A stretch of DNA of 64,000 bases, taken from positions 79,301,301 through 79,365,300 of the forward strand of contig CM037592.1 of assembly GCA_021018995.1 (NCBI GenBank), in the 5' to 3' direction. Below the pieces are notes generated by a model. The model saw only the letters and a list, made by a program, of their open reading frames with translations, did not search any database and was not told the DNA's origin. A program made the translations under genes and the position numbers. Source of the DNA: Chloranthus sessilifolius (taxonomy: Eukaryota > Streptophyta > Magnoliopsida > Chloranthales > Chloranthaceae). Shown in pieces: positions 33,140 through 44,999 of this stretch (within the stretch, counting starts at the first letter, position 1; each line of letters opens with the position of its first letter).

Positions 33140-34310
33140 ACCACCACTACAATATTCTCAAGGTCTCACCACACAATTCAGGCAAGTATCATCCCCAGGT
33201 AAGTACTACCCCTTTTTCAATTACTCAATATTTCTTCTAAATTATAAGTATCTATGATTAAGTCAAAATGTTTTCAAAACCCATCTCTCTCAACTCGCGA
33301 ATTACTGTAGTCCTCCCATAAGAGATAATCATCAGTATTCGTCGAGAAGATTAGATAGAGTATCTGGCATGCCAAGTGTCGTCTTGACAACCACATGAAC
33401 GGTCGGGTTCACAAATCTGCATCGTGGATCTGCCAATGACATCTTGAAGCCACGTTTCATCGTTTACCAATCGAATTGATCTTAAATTAACATTCTCAAA
33501 ATTTCAAAACCCCTTACTCATTCTAAAATCTTTTATTTCGAAAATCTTTTTTCTCTTACTTGCAAAGCAAAAAATAAAAAAAAAGAAAGAAAAAGAACAA
33601 AATGAACAAGATACATAGACCCGACTCACCTTTCTTTAAATACCACAACCAACTATACTTAGTCTTGACCTTTAAATCCCAAAGCCCTCTGAACTCGCAA
33701 TCAAGCGCATACGCCATTGCGCAGGATCACTTGTTTAGATGCAAAAAAATGACTCTAGATGAATCAAGCGCATACACCACTGCACAGAATTCAACTGAGC
33801 ACACTTCACAAAATTTACCTCAATTACGAGCCCAAATCAACCATTCCCCTGGGAAGCCAAACAATGAGTATACTCAATCTAAGAACTTACAAATGCCTAT
33901 TAGAAACATAACGCCCGATGCGCATTGGTGTGAGCAATGACGCACCCAATCTGACATGACTTGCAAAAGCTTTCAACACTACATACTGTTTCATCTCTTT
34001 ATTATCGGTCCCTAGACCTTATTTTAGACATTTGATTGATGCCCCGTACCTTGATTACGTAAAATCCCTCTGTTAGCTCGTGCCATGTGATGGGATGCGC
34101 CATGCACCCACAAACCCGGTATATGCCCTTCGATAGCTACCATTTGCCCTTCAAATGCTCTATTTTAGCTTGTGCTGATAGATAAGAAAGCTAAGCTTGT
34201 CATGTCAACATCACCAATTCACATTTATGAATTCCCAAGAAATGGGAAGGCACTTCGAATGAGGGGTGTCTACTTCTTCGACGCGTTCTTACTTCGTAAG
34301 AGCACGCCGA
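33140..34310. other. 3' region of the Tat-like element, last part
   Basis: No recognisable gene. Contains an A/G tract at 33565-33600 and two short copies of AATCAAGCGCATACGCCATTGCGCAG-type text near 33700 and 33765. Confidence 0.4.
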
Positions 34311-34321
34311 AGAGGGGCATC
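34309..34321 (+). other. Polypurine tract of the Tat-like element
   Basis: AAGAGGGGCATC directly precedes the 3' LTR. A purine-rich tract in this position primes plus-strand DNA synthesis. Confidence 0.8.
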
Positions 34322-36749
34322 TGTAGACACCCTCATTTCGCCCTCTCGGAGTACACAAATTCGTTTGGTCAGCCTTTGACCTTTTTAACCCTTGAGATGG
34401 GACCATGCAACAGTACATGACTGAACACAAGCTAAAACAATAGCTTTGTGGCTCAGATCCCAATGTAGGGAGACTATATACTAAGTAATAGTATATAGTC
34501 GGGACGCAGAGTGAAATAATAGTCCTGCATTCCATTCTTGAGACCATACCCGGACAAGCCTGAATTAAGCGCCTAAAAGCCTACACGTAATTCGATCACG
34601 CACAGAACCACAAGCATGCGATCAGTCCCCTTTCAGACCAAACTTCCTTTCACAGACTATTTCGAGACTTGATTAGGCACTTGGAACTGAATGTGCGATC
34701 GGATTGAGTGCTACACCACCAACGCGCAATTGGCCTACGCCCGACCTAGTCTCCTACCCTTGACCCTTATGTTTCCTCGATTAAGCACTTCAGGTAACAC
34801 GCTTGATCGGATTATGCACGTCCCAATAAGCACGTAATTAGTCCTAATTTTGTTAGGACTAGGAAACTCGCTGAGTAATTCAGCCGATCGCTCACTGAGT
34901 CAGTGACCGACTCAAAGCGATTAAGCGCCAGAAAACTGGCGCGTAATTCAATTAAACGCCCAAAAATAGGTGCGTAATTGAAGGAAAACCTATAAAAGCC
35001 CTTTTTCTCGAAGAGAGAGAGAGGCTGGCAATTTTGAGAGAGTGAACGGATTTTTTTTGGAACTTCGAAACCAGAGAACTCCGAGGACAAGTCCATAGAG
35101 CAAATTAGTCATGATTTCGAGATTCAAACCCCCGAATCTTCGATGATTCCTCTCCACGGCCCCGACCCTAGGTAAGAATTTTATTTTAGTTTAGACTTAG
35201 GATTTCCCCTCAGTTTAATTAATCAATTCTATATCTAATTTTTAGACCGTAGCACCCTCTTCGGACCGAAATTCTCTATATCCGGTTCTAGTTCTCTGTT
35301 TCTAGAACCGGTCCTTAATCTAGCGGTCCGATATACCAACCTTATGCTCTAATTCTACTTTAAAATCTTAATTTACAGTCCTATCATTAATTTCTGGTTT
35401 AGACTCTCAGAGTTCAGAACCAGTCCTTAATCATACGGCCTGATTTTTCTGATTTCAGACCCGAATTTAGTCCTAAATTTTTAATCTATAATTTAATTCT
35501 ATATTTTCATACCGACAAAAATCCAAAAAAATATAAATTTCAGTTCATAACTTTAGTTTCTCAATCTAATTTCTTATTATTATTTCGAAGTCAATTCTAA
35601 AAATCCCCCTTTTATTATTTAACTATCGACCTATCTTTTATCTCAACCATCCGATTTACCCACGGGAGCTTACGGAGGGTACTCAGGAACGAGGCCAATC
35701 CTCCTTAGCATAGCGAGCCCAACCCCCATTTTTTTTAGATTATTTAGGGTTAACTAGTTAATTATAGGTAGTCTCTTTCTATTTCAATATAATTGGCTAA
35801 TTGCATCAAATAGGCCTTCATACCATTATTTACCTTGATTCAATTCAGTCTTCTAGTTCAGTCAATTCATTATCTCCACCAAAATTTAGGAAAGTTAATT
35901 CATTTATTATTAGTTAGATTTTTACCATAATTGATCCGTAGATTACGATTCTAAAAAAAAGAGTTAATTTTGTTGCCTCAATCATTTATTTCTATTTTAG
36001 TAAATTGATTTATTTCTTCAATCAGAGTCGCAGTAAAAAAATTAGTCTTTGTTTTCTTCAAATTAGAATGCTAGTAAGATTACCTTAAGTGCTTTAGTTG
36101 TGATTGCCATATAATTGATACATCTGCTTATCTAGAATTGCAATAAAATTAGCGTACCTACTTTATCTAGAATTACGATATAATTGGACTCTTTATTTAA
36201 TTGAAATATTATTGGAACTGATACACATGCACTCCTAGTACCAGTAGGAGACTGGAACTGATTGGACTCTTAGTAGTACCAGGACTTTGATATTAATTGG
36301 ACTCCTAATGATATCGAGAAACTGAAAATGATTGGATTTCTGATAGCGTCAGGACACTAAAATAACCCATCATAATAAGCTTACCTAATCATAATTAATA
36401 ACAAAAAAGAGAATCTAAATCGACCATAACCACAATAGGAGAAACTAAAAAGAAAGCTGAAACTATCTAATTACAAGAGGACACTGCTGCTGACGTTCGC
36501 AGGCGGACGTTTCAGTATAGAAGTAACCCACACCGGCTTAAACACGTGATCATTGACGTATTGCAGCGTCGATAAATATCTGCAGCTGGCGATCACAAAT
36601 CAACTAGGAATCATCCTAGGAAATTCCTCCTATTGTTATTTATCTGCACTTTATCACATACACCACATCGCTAGAGTCCAACAGGACAGAATTGGAAGCC
36701 CCTTATTCAACAGGAATCGAGAGGAACCCAGAAAAAGCGCGCACCAACA
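34322..36749 (+). repeat. 3' LTR of the Tat-like element
   Basis: 2,428 bp, TGTAGACACC to GCACCAACA. It has canonical TG...CA ends, followed by the target duplication CTAGG. Contains the same motif cluster and TATA box (near 34990) as the 5' copy. Confidence 0.95.
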
Positions 36750-36754
36750 CTAGG

Positions 36755-37053
36755 ATTTTAGGGTTTTAAGAGCTATGAATTTTTTTATTGGGATGGAGGG
36801 TTTTGTAACCTAGACGGTGTAAATGAGGAGAAGAGAGTTGGCAGAGTCTTAAAATTTCAAAAGTTGAGCCCCGACGCCTTGCGAAATGTGTAGTTTTTCT
36901 CGCTTTACAAACGGTTGCCTTCATAACTGCTTTTTAATATGAGTAGTGATATTCCTATACTATACATTTGGTCAATGGTGCAACAAACAGCAAAAGCAAG
37001 GTTTGATGTTCCAAAATGTGTATGCTTGTACCAATGCATGCAATCAAACAAAC
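36755..37053. other. Right flank of the Tat-like insertion
   Basis: Starts with the continuation of the interrupted TTAGGGTTTTAAGAGCTAT array (to about 36785), then unremarkable sequence without a gene. Confidence 0.6.
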
Positions 37054-39235
37054 TCTAACAGCCTGGATTTCACTAACTCGAAATCCATGACGTCGAATCA
37101 CCGTTAAGGTGATCCACGAGTTACCGTACACTTGATACATCCACACAAGCATAACACAAAGCCAATATATCTAATTAAGTAGATAGAGTCATCATAATTA
37201 GTAAAATAAAGTTCCATTCTATCTTTAAAATAGATCAAAATAACGGCTCTAATTCCATGCCAAGATACATGGACAAAGAACCGAAACGAACCACCGGTGA
37301 TGGACAACTATCACCTAAACAATGGTTCACAAAATAATATCCAAAAATAATTACATGATTCACATTTCTAATTTAAAATGGTTGACGTACCAAGCCCTAA
37401 GCACAAAATAACATTCAATTCTGACACAATCCCTATCTAGGGAAAAACTCCTCAGGCAGGGGCTCAATCTCCTCTTCAGGAATATATTCTGGATCGCTTT
37501 TTGGATCCAATTCCTTCTCTAAATTAGCACCTGTGACATATAGTCAAAGGGAGAGCTAACAGTATAAGCTCAATAGGAGCACATCAAAAGCAATTACATC
37601 ATATTAAAAGCATGGATTTCTATGACTGAGTTGCATAATTTACATGTTTCAAATAACTCATATTCTAAGATGCATGGATCGAAGTAAAGCGAAAATTTAA
37701 CACAGTTTCGTAAGCATTATTTGATTTCTAAATTCTTTTTTATAAATTAGATTTTTTCACATTTTTGTTTCACATTCTTGTTTCACATCTTATCGTACTT
37801 AAACAAATAACTTAAATATAATCCCAAGAATATATAGCATTGGGAACCACATATACACCGATAGAAATCCCAACCATTGTCGTTCAATGAACAATTTTCA
37901 CATATTGCATAAGCCTCTGCGTTGTGAGGGATGCTTGTGTCGAACACGAAATTTTATCGTCAGCTGGTGAGAAAATGAACGGATATCTCATCGCACCGGA
38001 GCACAATTTGAGATTCGTTTCATATGAACCTTAAATCGAAGTGCTGATTTTAACTTATAGTTTAGGACAGTATAAAGTGATTTACTTATTACTAGATTTG
38101 AAGTTTCACAATATGTCTTGCTCACACATACTTATCACACACACACGGACTTATCACACACACATACTTATCATTTTCACATTTAAATTGCATGATTTAA
38201 TCCGTGTACAAAGCTTCAATTACACAATTCACATTCTTATTTATCACATCACAATTTCCATGTATTTAGTATTACTATAAATGTTTTAGGATGTTTCCCC
38301 TACCTCAATCATGCTTCACACAAATCAAGCTACCTCAAGACTCCTCGCGATAAGTCACGCTTTAACATACATCCCAATTCACCTAAGATTCCTTAGAAGT
38401 GCTTAAGAAAGCCTAACAACCTATATTTTTAAAAAATTTACACAAAAAGGCTTAAAATAAGCCTAACTCTGAATCTCGCACGCGTGAGATACAGGGTTGG
38501 GCGTGCGAGTCCAATGGCACCCAAATATCTCGGGCTCATGAGGGAACATAAGCTTACTGAAGCCTCTTTTTCCTCAGTTGCCTCGGGCGCATGAGGCTCA
38601 CATGGGCCTTTCTGAAGGCATCTTGCGCACGTGAGAAGCAAGGTCACGCGAGCGAATCCAATGACACCTATCAGCTCGCGCGAGTGAAGCATCAGAGGCT
38701 CACTGGAGCCTCTTTTCTCATTCGTGCGAGGCACGATTGAGCACTTCAGAAGGCTCCTTGCATGCGCGAGTGAGTTTCAAAAACTCTTCAGATCTGAGTT
38801 TTTCAAACTCGATCTTCTCGCGATTTCTTCTCCATTCACACCCATACTTTTCACACAACTTTCAAGGCATCTAATTCTACAAAATTAACCTCTTTGGAAG
38901 TTGATTTCTTACTTTCTAAGCGAGTGAAACCAATCGAGCAACATAGTGATTTCCCCTCTTATATGCAATGGGTTTCAAAATCCATTCGGCCAAAATCTAC
39001 ACTCTACAAATTCCTCAATCGTCGCAATCGACGGCTACTTCTCCATCAAACATGTTCGCTCAATTTCACGAAGGCTTAAAGCTTCAGAGCACACGAATTT
39101 GGCGAATCCTCTCTTCTCCTTCACAACCCTTTCCCTTTCTCTATTTCTAAACTCTCACTCAATACAAGGCAAGAAAAACAAAGGGGATGGCTCACGTGAG
39201 GTCATACCCACTTATCCAATTAAGCCTTCGCTAGT
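37054..39235 (-). mobile_element. Degraded solo LTR, related to the one at 41030
   Basis: The left end TCTAACAGCCTGGATTTC resembles TGTGACAACCCGAATTTC. A block at 37440-37570 (ACTCCTCAGG, GGGGCTC, ATATTCTGGATC, CACCTGTGACATATAG, GAGCTAAC, AGCTCAATAGG) parallels 41388-41535. A CpG palindrome-rich section (38460-38780) and a pyrimidine-rich section (about 39110-39160) occupy the same relative positions as in that LTR. The right end and target duplication were not found; an 8-bp inverted repeat GCTAGTCT/AGACTAGC (39229-39249) lies near the presumed end. Confidence 0.6.
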
Positions 39236-39249
39236 CTAGGAAAGACTAG

Positions 39250-39831
39250 CTATAGTGGGGGCCTGAGAAGGGAGAGTAGTGAGGCTTTGGTGAGGTACTC
39301 AATTAAAGCTGCAGTCTCTGGCTCCTCCTCAAAGAATGCCTTGTCAAAGGCTGTCTCAGCTTCAAGCTTGATTGCAACCATAAACTCAGAGGGAATTTTG
39401 AGTGACTCATCATCAGATTCATCCTCTTGGGCAACCACAGGGACAACCTCAGGAGTCACTTCCTTGCCCTTCTTTTATTTCTTCTTGGGTTTCTCAGGGC
39501 TCTTAGCAGGTGGGTGGGCTCTAGCCCTCTTCTTAGGGGCAGATTTCTTCTTTAGAGCAAGGGCATCAGTGGCCACAGATTTGGCCTTCTTCACAGGGGC
39601 AGCCCTTTTTTTAGGTTGTTCCACTTAGGGATCAATAGCTTGTGTAGGTACCTCAGAGGTCTCCACAGTGGAGGCCTCTGCAATGCTCACAGATTTCCGT
39701 GTGGCCACAGGACTCCCAGTAGGGGAAGGGTTTAGCATGGAAGCCAAGGTGTCAATAAATTTCAAACTCGTGGCCATAGCTACACCAACTCTCAAAAATT
39801 TAGTCTTTAAACACACAGATGGGGAGTTCAC
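39250..39831 (-). pseudogene. Lysine-rich ORF in the env-like position of the Athila element, broken
   Basis: One minus-strand frame from 39831 (or an internal Met at 39774, MATSLKFIDTLASM) runs to 39250 with two in-frame TAA stops (39625-39627 and about 39472). The N-terminus is Ser/Thr-rich. The middle is very basic (KKRAAPVKKAKS, KKKSAPKKRARAHPP) and the C-terminus acidic (AQEDESDDESLK). It lies downstream of integrase on the same strand as the Athila-like element, where an additional ORF is known in that lineage. No transmembrane segment is visible, so an envelope-like role is not supported; the basic tract could bind nucleic acid or direct nuclear entry. Membership of the element is inferred from position and motif type. 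Confidence 0.5.
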
Positions 39832-40109
39832 ACTCTAAGAAATGTTTTGCCCAACAAATTCTCTATACTTAATCACTACTATAGTAGATAAATCAAACGT
39901 CGAGAACACTTACCACCCAAAATGCTAGGGTTTCACTTCAAATGTTGCCCAATGTACTAAATCTCCTTAAACCGAGTGCAAAATAATCGGGGGATGTTGT
40001 GGAACACAATACTAAGAGCAAAGTGGCCAAGTTGTAGTGGTTTATGCAAGAGAGAAGAAGGGATGGAGAAGGGAAATCGAAAGTGTGCAATGGATGCTAG
40101 GGCAAAGAG

Positions 40110-40720
40110 AGAGAATGGAGAAAAGGAAAGAAATTCGCAGGGTATAAGAGTGTGACCCCGTGCCTTGCGCGGTCCTCACCAAGAACTCGTGGGGCAACAT
40201 CTTCTCGCGCACTAAAAATGCAATCTCACGAGAAGTGATTTTCAAGGTATTCAGGAGTCTCGCGGGGTCACTAACAGAGCTGACTGGGGTCTGAGTGCAC
40301 GAGAGGACATTTGCATCTTTCGGGTAGCTGAGCTTTCAAACTCGCGAGGAACATGCAATCAGAGCATCAAGGGCCTCGTGAGGCAATTAATAATGCAGGC
40401 TTCAGAATTTAGCTCACGAGGCACTCGCGAGGAACGTGCAATCCGAGCATCAAGGGCCTCGTGAGGCAATTAATAATGCAGGCTTCAGAATTTAGCTCGC
40501 GAGGCACTCGTAAGGAACAATATACATGACTTTCAATTATCGCGTAGCTCAATGTCACAGAGAAGAAATAGCCTCGCGAGGTTCAATCTTTGGCTTTCTT
40601 CATGCAATTCACTCTCGAGGCTCTCGCAAGGCAACACTGTTCATTACAGAGCCCCGCGAGAAAGCCTAAAAATGGCTCGTGAGTGTAAAATGGAGGCCAT
40701 TGAGCCTCGCGACAAGACAT
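40110..40720 (-). promoter_or_regulatory. Internal promoter-like module with CTCGCGAG palindromes
   Basis: Exact CTCGCGAG occurs at 40341, 40424, 40496 and 40573, with about a dozen near copies (CTCGTGAG, CTCACGAG, CCGCGAG) between 40150 and 40720. On the minus strand the cluster is followed by CTCTTATACCCTG (near 40150), a possible TATA box, then a pyrimidine-rich leader and, about 300 bp on, the Lys-rich ORF. The motif matches the CGCGAG cluster in the LTR at 54660-55340. Promoter function is inferred. Confidence 0.5.
40341..40506. repeat. 83-bp tandem duplication
   Basis: Two near-identical units, 40341-40423 and 40424-40506, each starting CTCGCGAGGAAC and containing CATCAAGGGCCTCGTGAGG; a third begins (CTCGTAAGGAAC) at 40507 and stops. 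Only a few differences, so recent relative to the surroundings. Confidence 0.95.
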
Positions 40721-41029
40721 AATTCACTCTCTTTCAGTGCTTGCACACTGGCCTGTGCATGTACATTGGCATGCACTATGCCCTCATGTATTAACACCAC
40801 ATTTCTTCACCATTCATCTAATTCACCATGATAATCTCAATGCCCATTATCAACATATTCACAGAGTAAAAAGTCAGAATGCAAATGAATTTCAATTATA
40901 ATAGATTCATGAACATACCACACAACAGCAACAGAACATGCACATCAATATCAGGTCCATGCACATTAAATTCATATGACAAAATATGCACCTTATCAAC
41001 AACAATAAGACAAAACAAAACATGCATAT

Positions 41030-43201
41030 TGTGACAACCCGAATTTCGACACCCCGAAATTCGTGCCATCAGCACGACCCTCAAGGCCGTGCCCATGAAA
41101 CCTTTACGATACATTGGTATATACAAGCCAAAAATTTAAATTTGGGCGCAGGCAGCTACTCTAAACGAGTTCTTATATATAAAAATAGTTATAGTCCCAA
41201 AAGGCAGTCCTTGTCCCATGCCAATTCATGGGCATAAGAACTTACCCAAACCATTGGATAATTGTTCATCCCAATTGTTTTATCAAAAGCATACGGTATT
41301 TATTTACATTTAATAAAGAGGCTTGATATAACAAGCCATACCTAATACTCTCAACTCACTCTCAAAGTACGCAATGGGTCTCCTAGAAGAATTCCTCAGG
41401 AGGAGGCTCTGACTCCTCAGTGGGTACGTATTCTGAATTCCCCGGATCACAGTCTCCAGAAGTCCTTGCTGCCGCTAGTCCTGAACCTGCGACGTATAGT
41501 TTAAGGGGTGAGCTACATCCTAGCTCAATAGGGAAACAAAGTGAACATATAGATTAAATCTTACATATATCTTAGCAGTTTTGAAAGCACAATTTACTAG
41601 ATATCACTTTTAAACAAAACAATTGATATAACTGGAATAACTAAAATGGATACAACTGATTTCCTTTCCTAGTGTTGTTTGTTCTCATCTTATTAGTTTA
41701 GTTATGAATTCGGCCTAATCACTTAAACCTTTAACTTAAATAATCCCCGAGCAATATAGCATCGAGCCCCGATGGAATACCCACCATCGTCGTCTACTAG
41801 ACAATTGTTATATGTATTCCCTAGGAATATTGCCCAGGCCCCTTTCTCATAGGTGGCGGGGTCTATTATCAAATCTACATCCCTGGGATGTGCTATAAGC
41901 ATACGGATTAGCCGCTGTACCGGTCACGGATATCTTGCCATGTCAGTTGTAAGTATCCCGCCACATCGGTGGGGTATTATAATCAAACTTCAAATAACAA
42001 AAATATCGATGTGCTTTACATATAGTTATTCACCGTGACTTGTGCTAATTTTTAGTACATTAGGCCTTATCATTATGCTTTAGTTTCACAGTTTGGTTTC
42101 ATCTGTATCCCTGGGATACTACTGATTTAATACATCATTTAGATGCCCACATTACAATATTACGTCCCCTGGGGACTTCATGATTTCACCTTGAAGCTTA
42201 CGCACACACCCCTTTTTGAAAGATCATACAATACTCAACTTTTTAATTTAAATACACTACATATATGAGTTGACAAAATAAAGTACATGTTTCAAGAATA
42301 TTCCCTACCTCAACGAAATTTCAATGCACACTTTCTCATAGAGGTATATACTTCACGATCCTACGTCAAACCTACATTTCATGTATTTAGAATATGCTTA
42401 GAAAGGTTACTAGAATCATTGGAGCGCATAGCCTCCATATTTCTGCACCAATAATTTCAAGAACTGAGTGGTGCCTCGCGCGAGCGAGCACAAATCCTCG
42501 CTCGAGCGGTCACTTGACCTCGCTCGAGCAGTTAAATCGAGATTGCTCGAGCGGTTAAAACGAGCCGCCTAAAGCTTTACTTGAGACCTCGCTCGAGCGA
42601 GCTTCCCCTTTATTTTGGGAACCGCTCGAGCGAGCCCAGAGCTATGTTTTTGTAATTTGTCCTCGCTCGAGCGAGCCCTTTAGACCGCTCGAGCGAGGAG
42701 CGATGATTTTTACTCCTTGATCTGTTTGAGAACACTATTTCTCCCTTCATTCAACCCTTAATATCATTAAAAATCATTCAACCAATATTCTATCCATTAT
42801 TTAAAACACGCCAAAGCATTTATCATGCATTTAACATACCTCCAACGATAGGTCTGCGCAAGTTCAATCCACGATTTAAAACTCTACTAGACGAAAAGAT
42901 CTCCAAGGTTCTGCATCCAACCTTTTCTCCAGATCTTCCACTGATTTAAGTCCCAACCAAACCCTAGCCCTTCTTAACTAACCTCTTCTTTTCTTTCTCT
43001 CTATTTAGGCTAGAATTAAGTTACGTATGGGGCTCTTCTCTCCTCTCTCTTTCACTTATATACATATACGTTAGGGAATACTAGTGTGTTTCCCACATAC
43101 ACATGTAGTGTATACATGTTAGTCTTGGTTTCCTTATGAATCACACATACATGTGTATGGTGCATAATGTGCACGGTTCCCAAAAATCTGGGGTTGTGAC
43201 A
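41030..43201 (-). mobile_element. Solo LTR, Tekay/Del-like, 2,172 bp, nested in the Athila element
   Basis: Starts TGTGACAACCCGAATTTC, ends GGGGTTGTGACA; target duplication CATAT at 41025-41029 and 43202-43206. On the minus strand a TATATAAG box lies near 43064, followed by a GA-rich leader. A dense GCTCGAGCGAG cluster (42470-42700) lies 350-600 bp downstream of that box. No internal domains. Its neighbours on both sides are A/C-rich sequence of the same character (AACAAAACATGCATAT and CATATCAACACACAAC), consistent with insertion into the 3' part of the Athila-like element. Confidence 0.9.
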
Positions 43202-43289
43202 CATATCAACACACAACACAAACAACACATGATAGATTTTTAAACAAAACAACACACAAATTTACAAAGTATGGTACACAGTGTACGGA

Positions 43290-44455
43290 GCTGTGGATCA
43301 CTAATTAGTGCGAGGTTCATGTAGGTGAATGGTCTGAGGAGGCTCCACAGAATTTTTTTACACAAATTTTTAGCCTTTGACCATTCACTTTCATGATTTT
43401 CTCATAAATGGGATCCAAGATCTCCACAGCACTAGATGGGGAGGCATGGATAACAATATAAGGTCCATCCCATTTGGATTTGAACTTCCTTGGAAAGAAT
43501 TTTAATTTGGAGTTGAAAAGTCAAACCTTGGTACCAACATTGAAGTCCTTTCTCATTAGTTTCTTGTCAAAGAATGTCTTGGATCTCTCTTTGTAAATTC
43601 TTGCATTTGTATAAGCTTACAGTCTCAGCTCATCAAGCTCTGATAGTTACAATTTCTTGTTTGAACCAGCAGTAGTTACATCAAAATTTAGTGTTCTAAT
43701 AGCCTATGTTCCAACTCTACTGGCAAGTGACAAGCCTTGCCATAAACCAGCCTAAAAGGGGACATACCAATAGGGGTCTTATAGGCAGTCCTATAAGCCC
43801 ACAAAACATCATTCAGTTTCTGTTTCTAATCCTTCCTCTCTGCTCTCACAGTCTTCTCTAAGATGTGCTTGATCTCCCTATTAGAAATTTCAACTTTCCC
43901 ACTAGTCTATGGGTGGTAGGGAGTTGCAATCCTATGTGTAACAAAGTAAATTTTGAGCAGATTCTCAAAAGGCCTATTACAGAAATGACTCCCTCCATCA
44001 CTAATGATAGCTCTGGGGTGCCAAATCTAGAGAAGATATTGTCCTTTAAAAATTTAAGGACAACTGTATGGTCATTGGTTTTTGTAGTAATGGCTTCTAC
44101 CCATTTGGACACATAGTCCACTGCCACAAGTATAAAATTGAAACCCATAGAAGGAGGAAAGGGGCCCATCAAATCAATCCCCCAGATGTCAAATAGTTCT
44201 ACCACAAGGATGGGTTGCAATGACATTGAATCTTTCTTGCAAATGCATCCCAACCTTTGACATCTTGCACAGGCTTTGCAATATATGTGTGCATCTCTAA
44301 ACAAAGAGGGCCAATAAAACACACATTGTAATAATTTTGTAGCTGTCATTTTGCCACTAAAGTGATCTCCAAAGGCTTGCTCATGGCACAAAGAAAAAAT
44401 GTTGTGGAACTCACTTTCAGGCACACATCTCCTAACAACCTGATCTGCACAATAC
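43290..44455 (-). pseudogene. Athila-like integrase, broken
   Basis: The zinc-binding part reads [13 protein letters not shown] then CKACARCQR. The core begins [18 protein letters not shown] with its catalytic Asp. At about 44030 the frame shifts by one base: after SRFGTP the conserved [14 protein letters not shown] (second Asp) continues in another frame. [10 protein letters not shown] and TPYHP are recognisable; further on, [22 protein letters not shown] near 43800 confirms integrase up to about 43700, followed by degraded C-terminal text. Confidence 0.9.
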
Positions 44456-44592
44456 TTATACAGGTATGAATCCTCTCACAGAAAATGTTTGACCTGAGAG
44501 AAAAATAGGTCTTTGTCCATCTTGGACCAGTGAGAGGGGATCCTACCAACAACAAAAAAATTTATAATGTGTGCAAACTAGGGCATACTAGA

Positions 44593-44946
44593 CTACATAG
44601 CAAATAGCTGCTCATCAAAGAATATTTCATTGATAGGTGCTGTTGCACATTCATCAAATATAATTCTAGAGAGGTGGTCAGCCACCACATTCTCAAATCC
44701 TTTCTTATCCTTGATCTCAAGATCAAACTCTTGCAATAGGAGGATCCATCTGATCAGCCTTGGTTTGGCATCCGTCTTTGCCAACAGGTATTTCAGGGCC
44801 GAGTGATCAGTAAAAATAATAATTTTAGGCCCAAGCAAGTAGAGTTTAAACTTGTCCACTGCAAACACAATAGCAAGCAGCTCCTTCTCAGTTGTGGTAT
44901 AATTGAGCTGAGCCTCTGCTAGTATTTTGCTTGCATAATAAATCAC
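44593..44946 (-). pseudogene. Athila-like RNase H
   Basis: An open stretch starting [20 protein letters not shown] and continuing [28 protein letters not shown] and [11 protein letters not shown], all family-typical. A single Ty3-type RNase H, with no second archaeal copy. Separated from RT by degraded text with stops at about 44957-45200. Confidence 0.92.
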
Positions 44947-44999
44947 TGCAGGCAGCTTATCTTTTCTCTATCCAAGGACAACACCTATTTGCCAAGTTT

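Larger units (their letters stand above)
14350..36749 (+). mobile_element. Complete Tat-lineage Ty3/gypsy retrotransposon, 22.4 kb
   Basis: Direct repeats at 14350-16767 and 34322-36749 both start TGTAGACACC. The target duplication CTAGG is at 14345-14349 and 36750-36754, and the flanking tandem repeat continues on both sides. Order on the plus strand is 5' LTR, PBS, gag, protease, RT, RNase H, a second archaeal-type RNase H, integrase, an 8.6-kb 3' region, a purine tract, and 3' LTR. The second RNase H, the large size, and an antisense gene in the 3' region are characteristics of the Tat lineage (Ogre, Retand, Grande and relatives). All ORFs carry stops or frameshifts, so it is not autonomous. 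No extra ORF stands upstream of gag, unlike Ogre. Confidence 0.95.
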
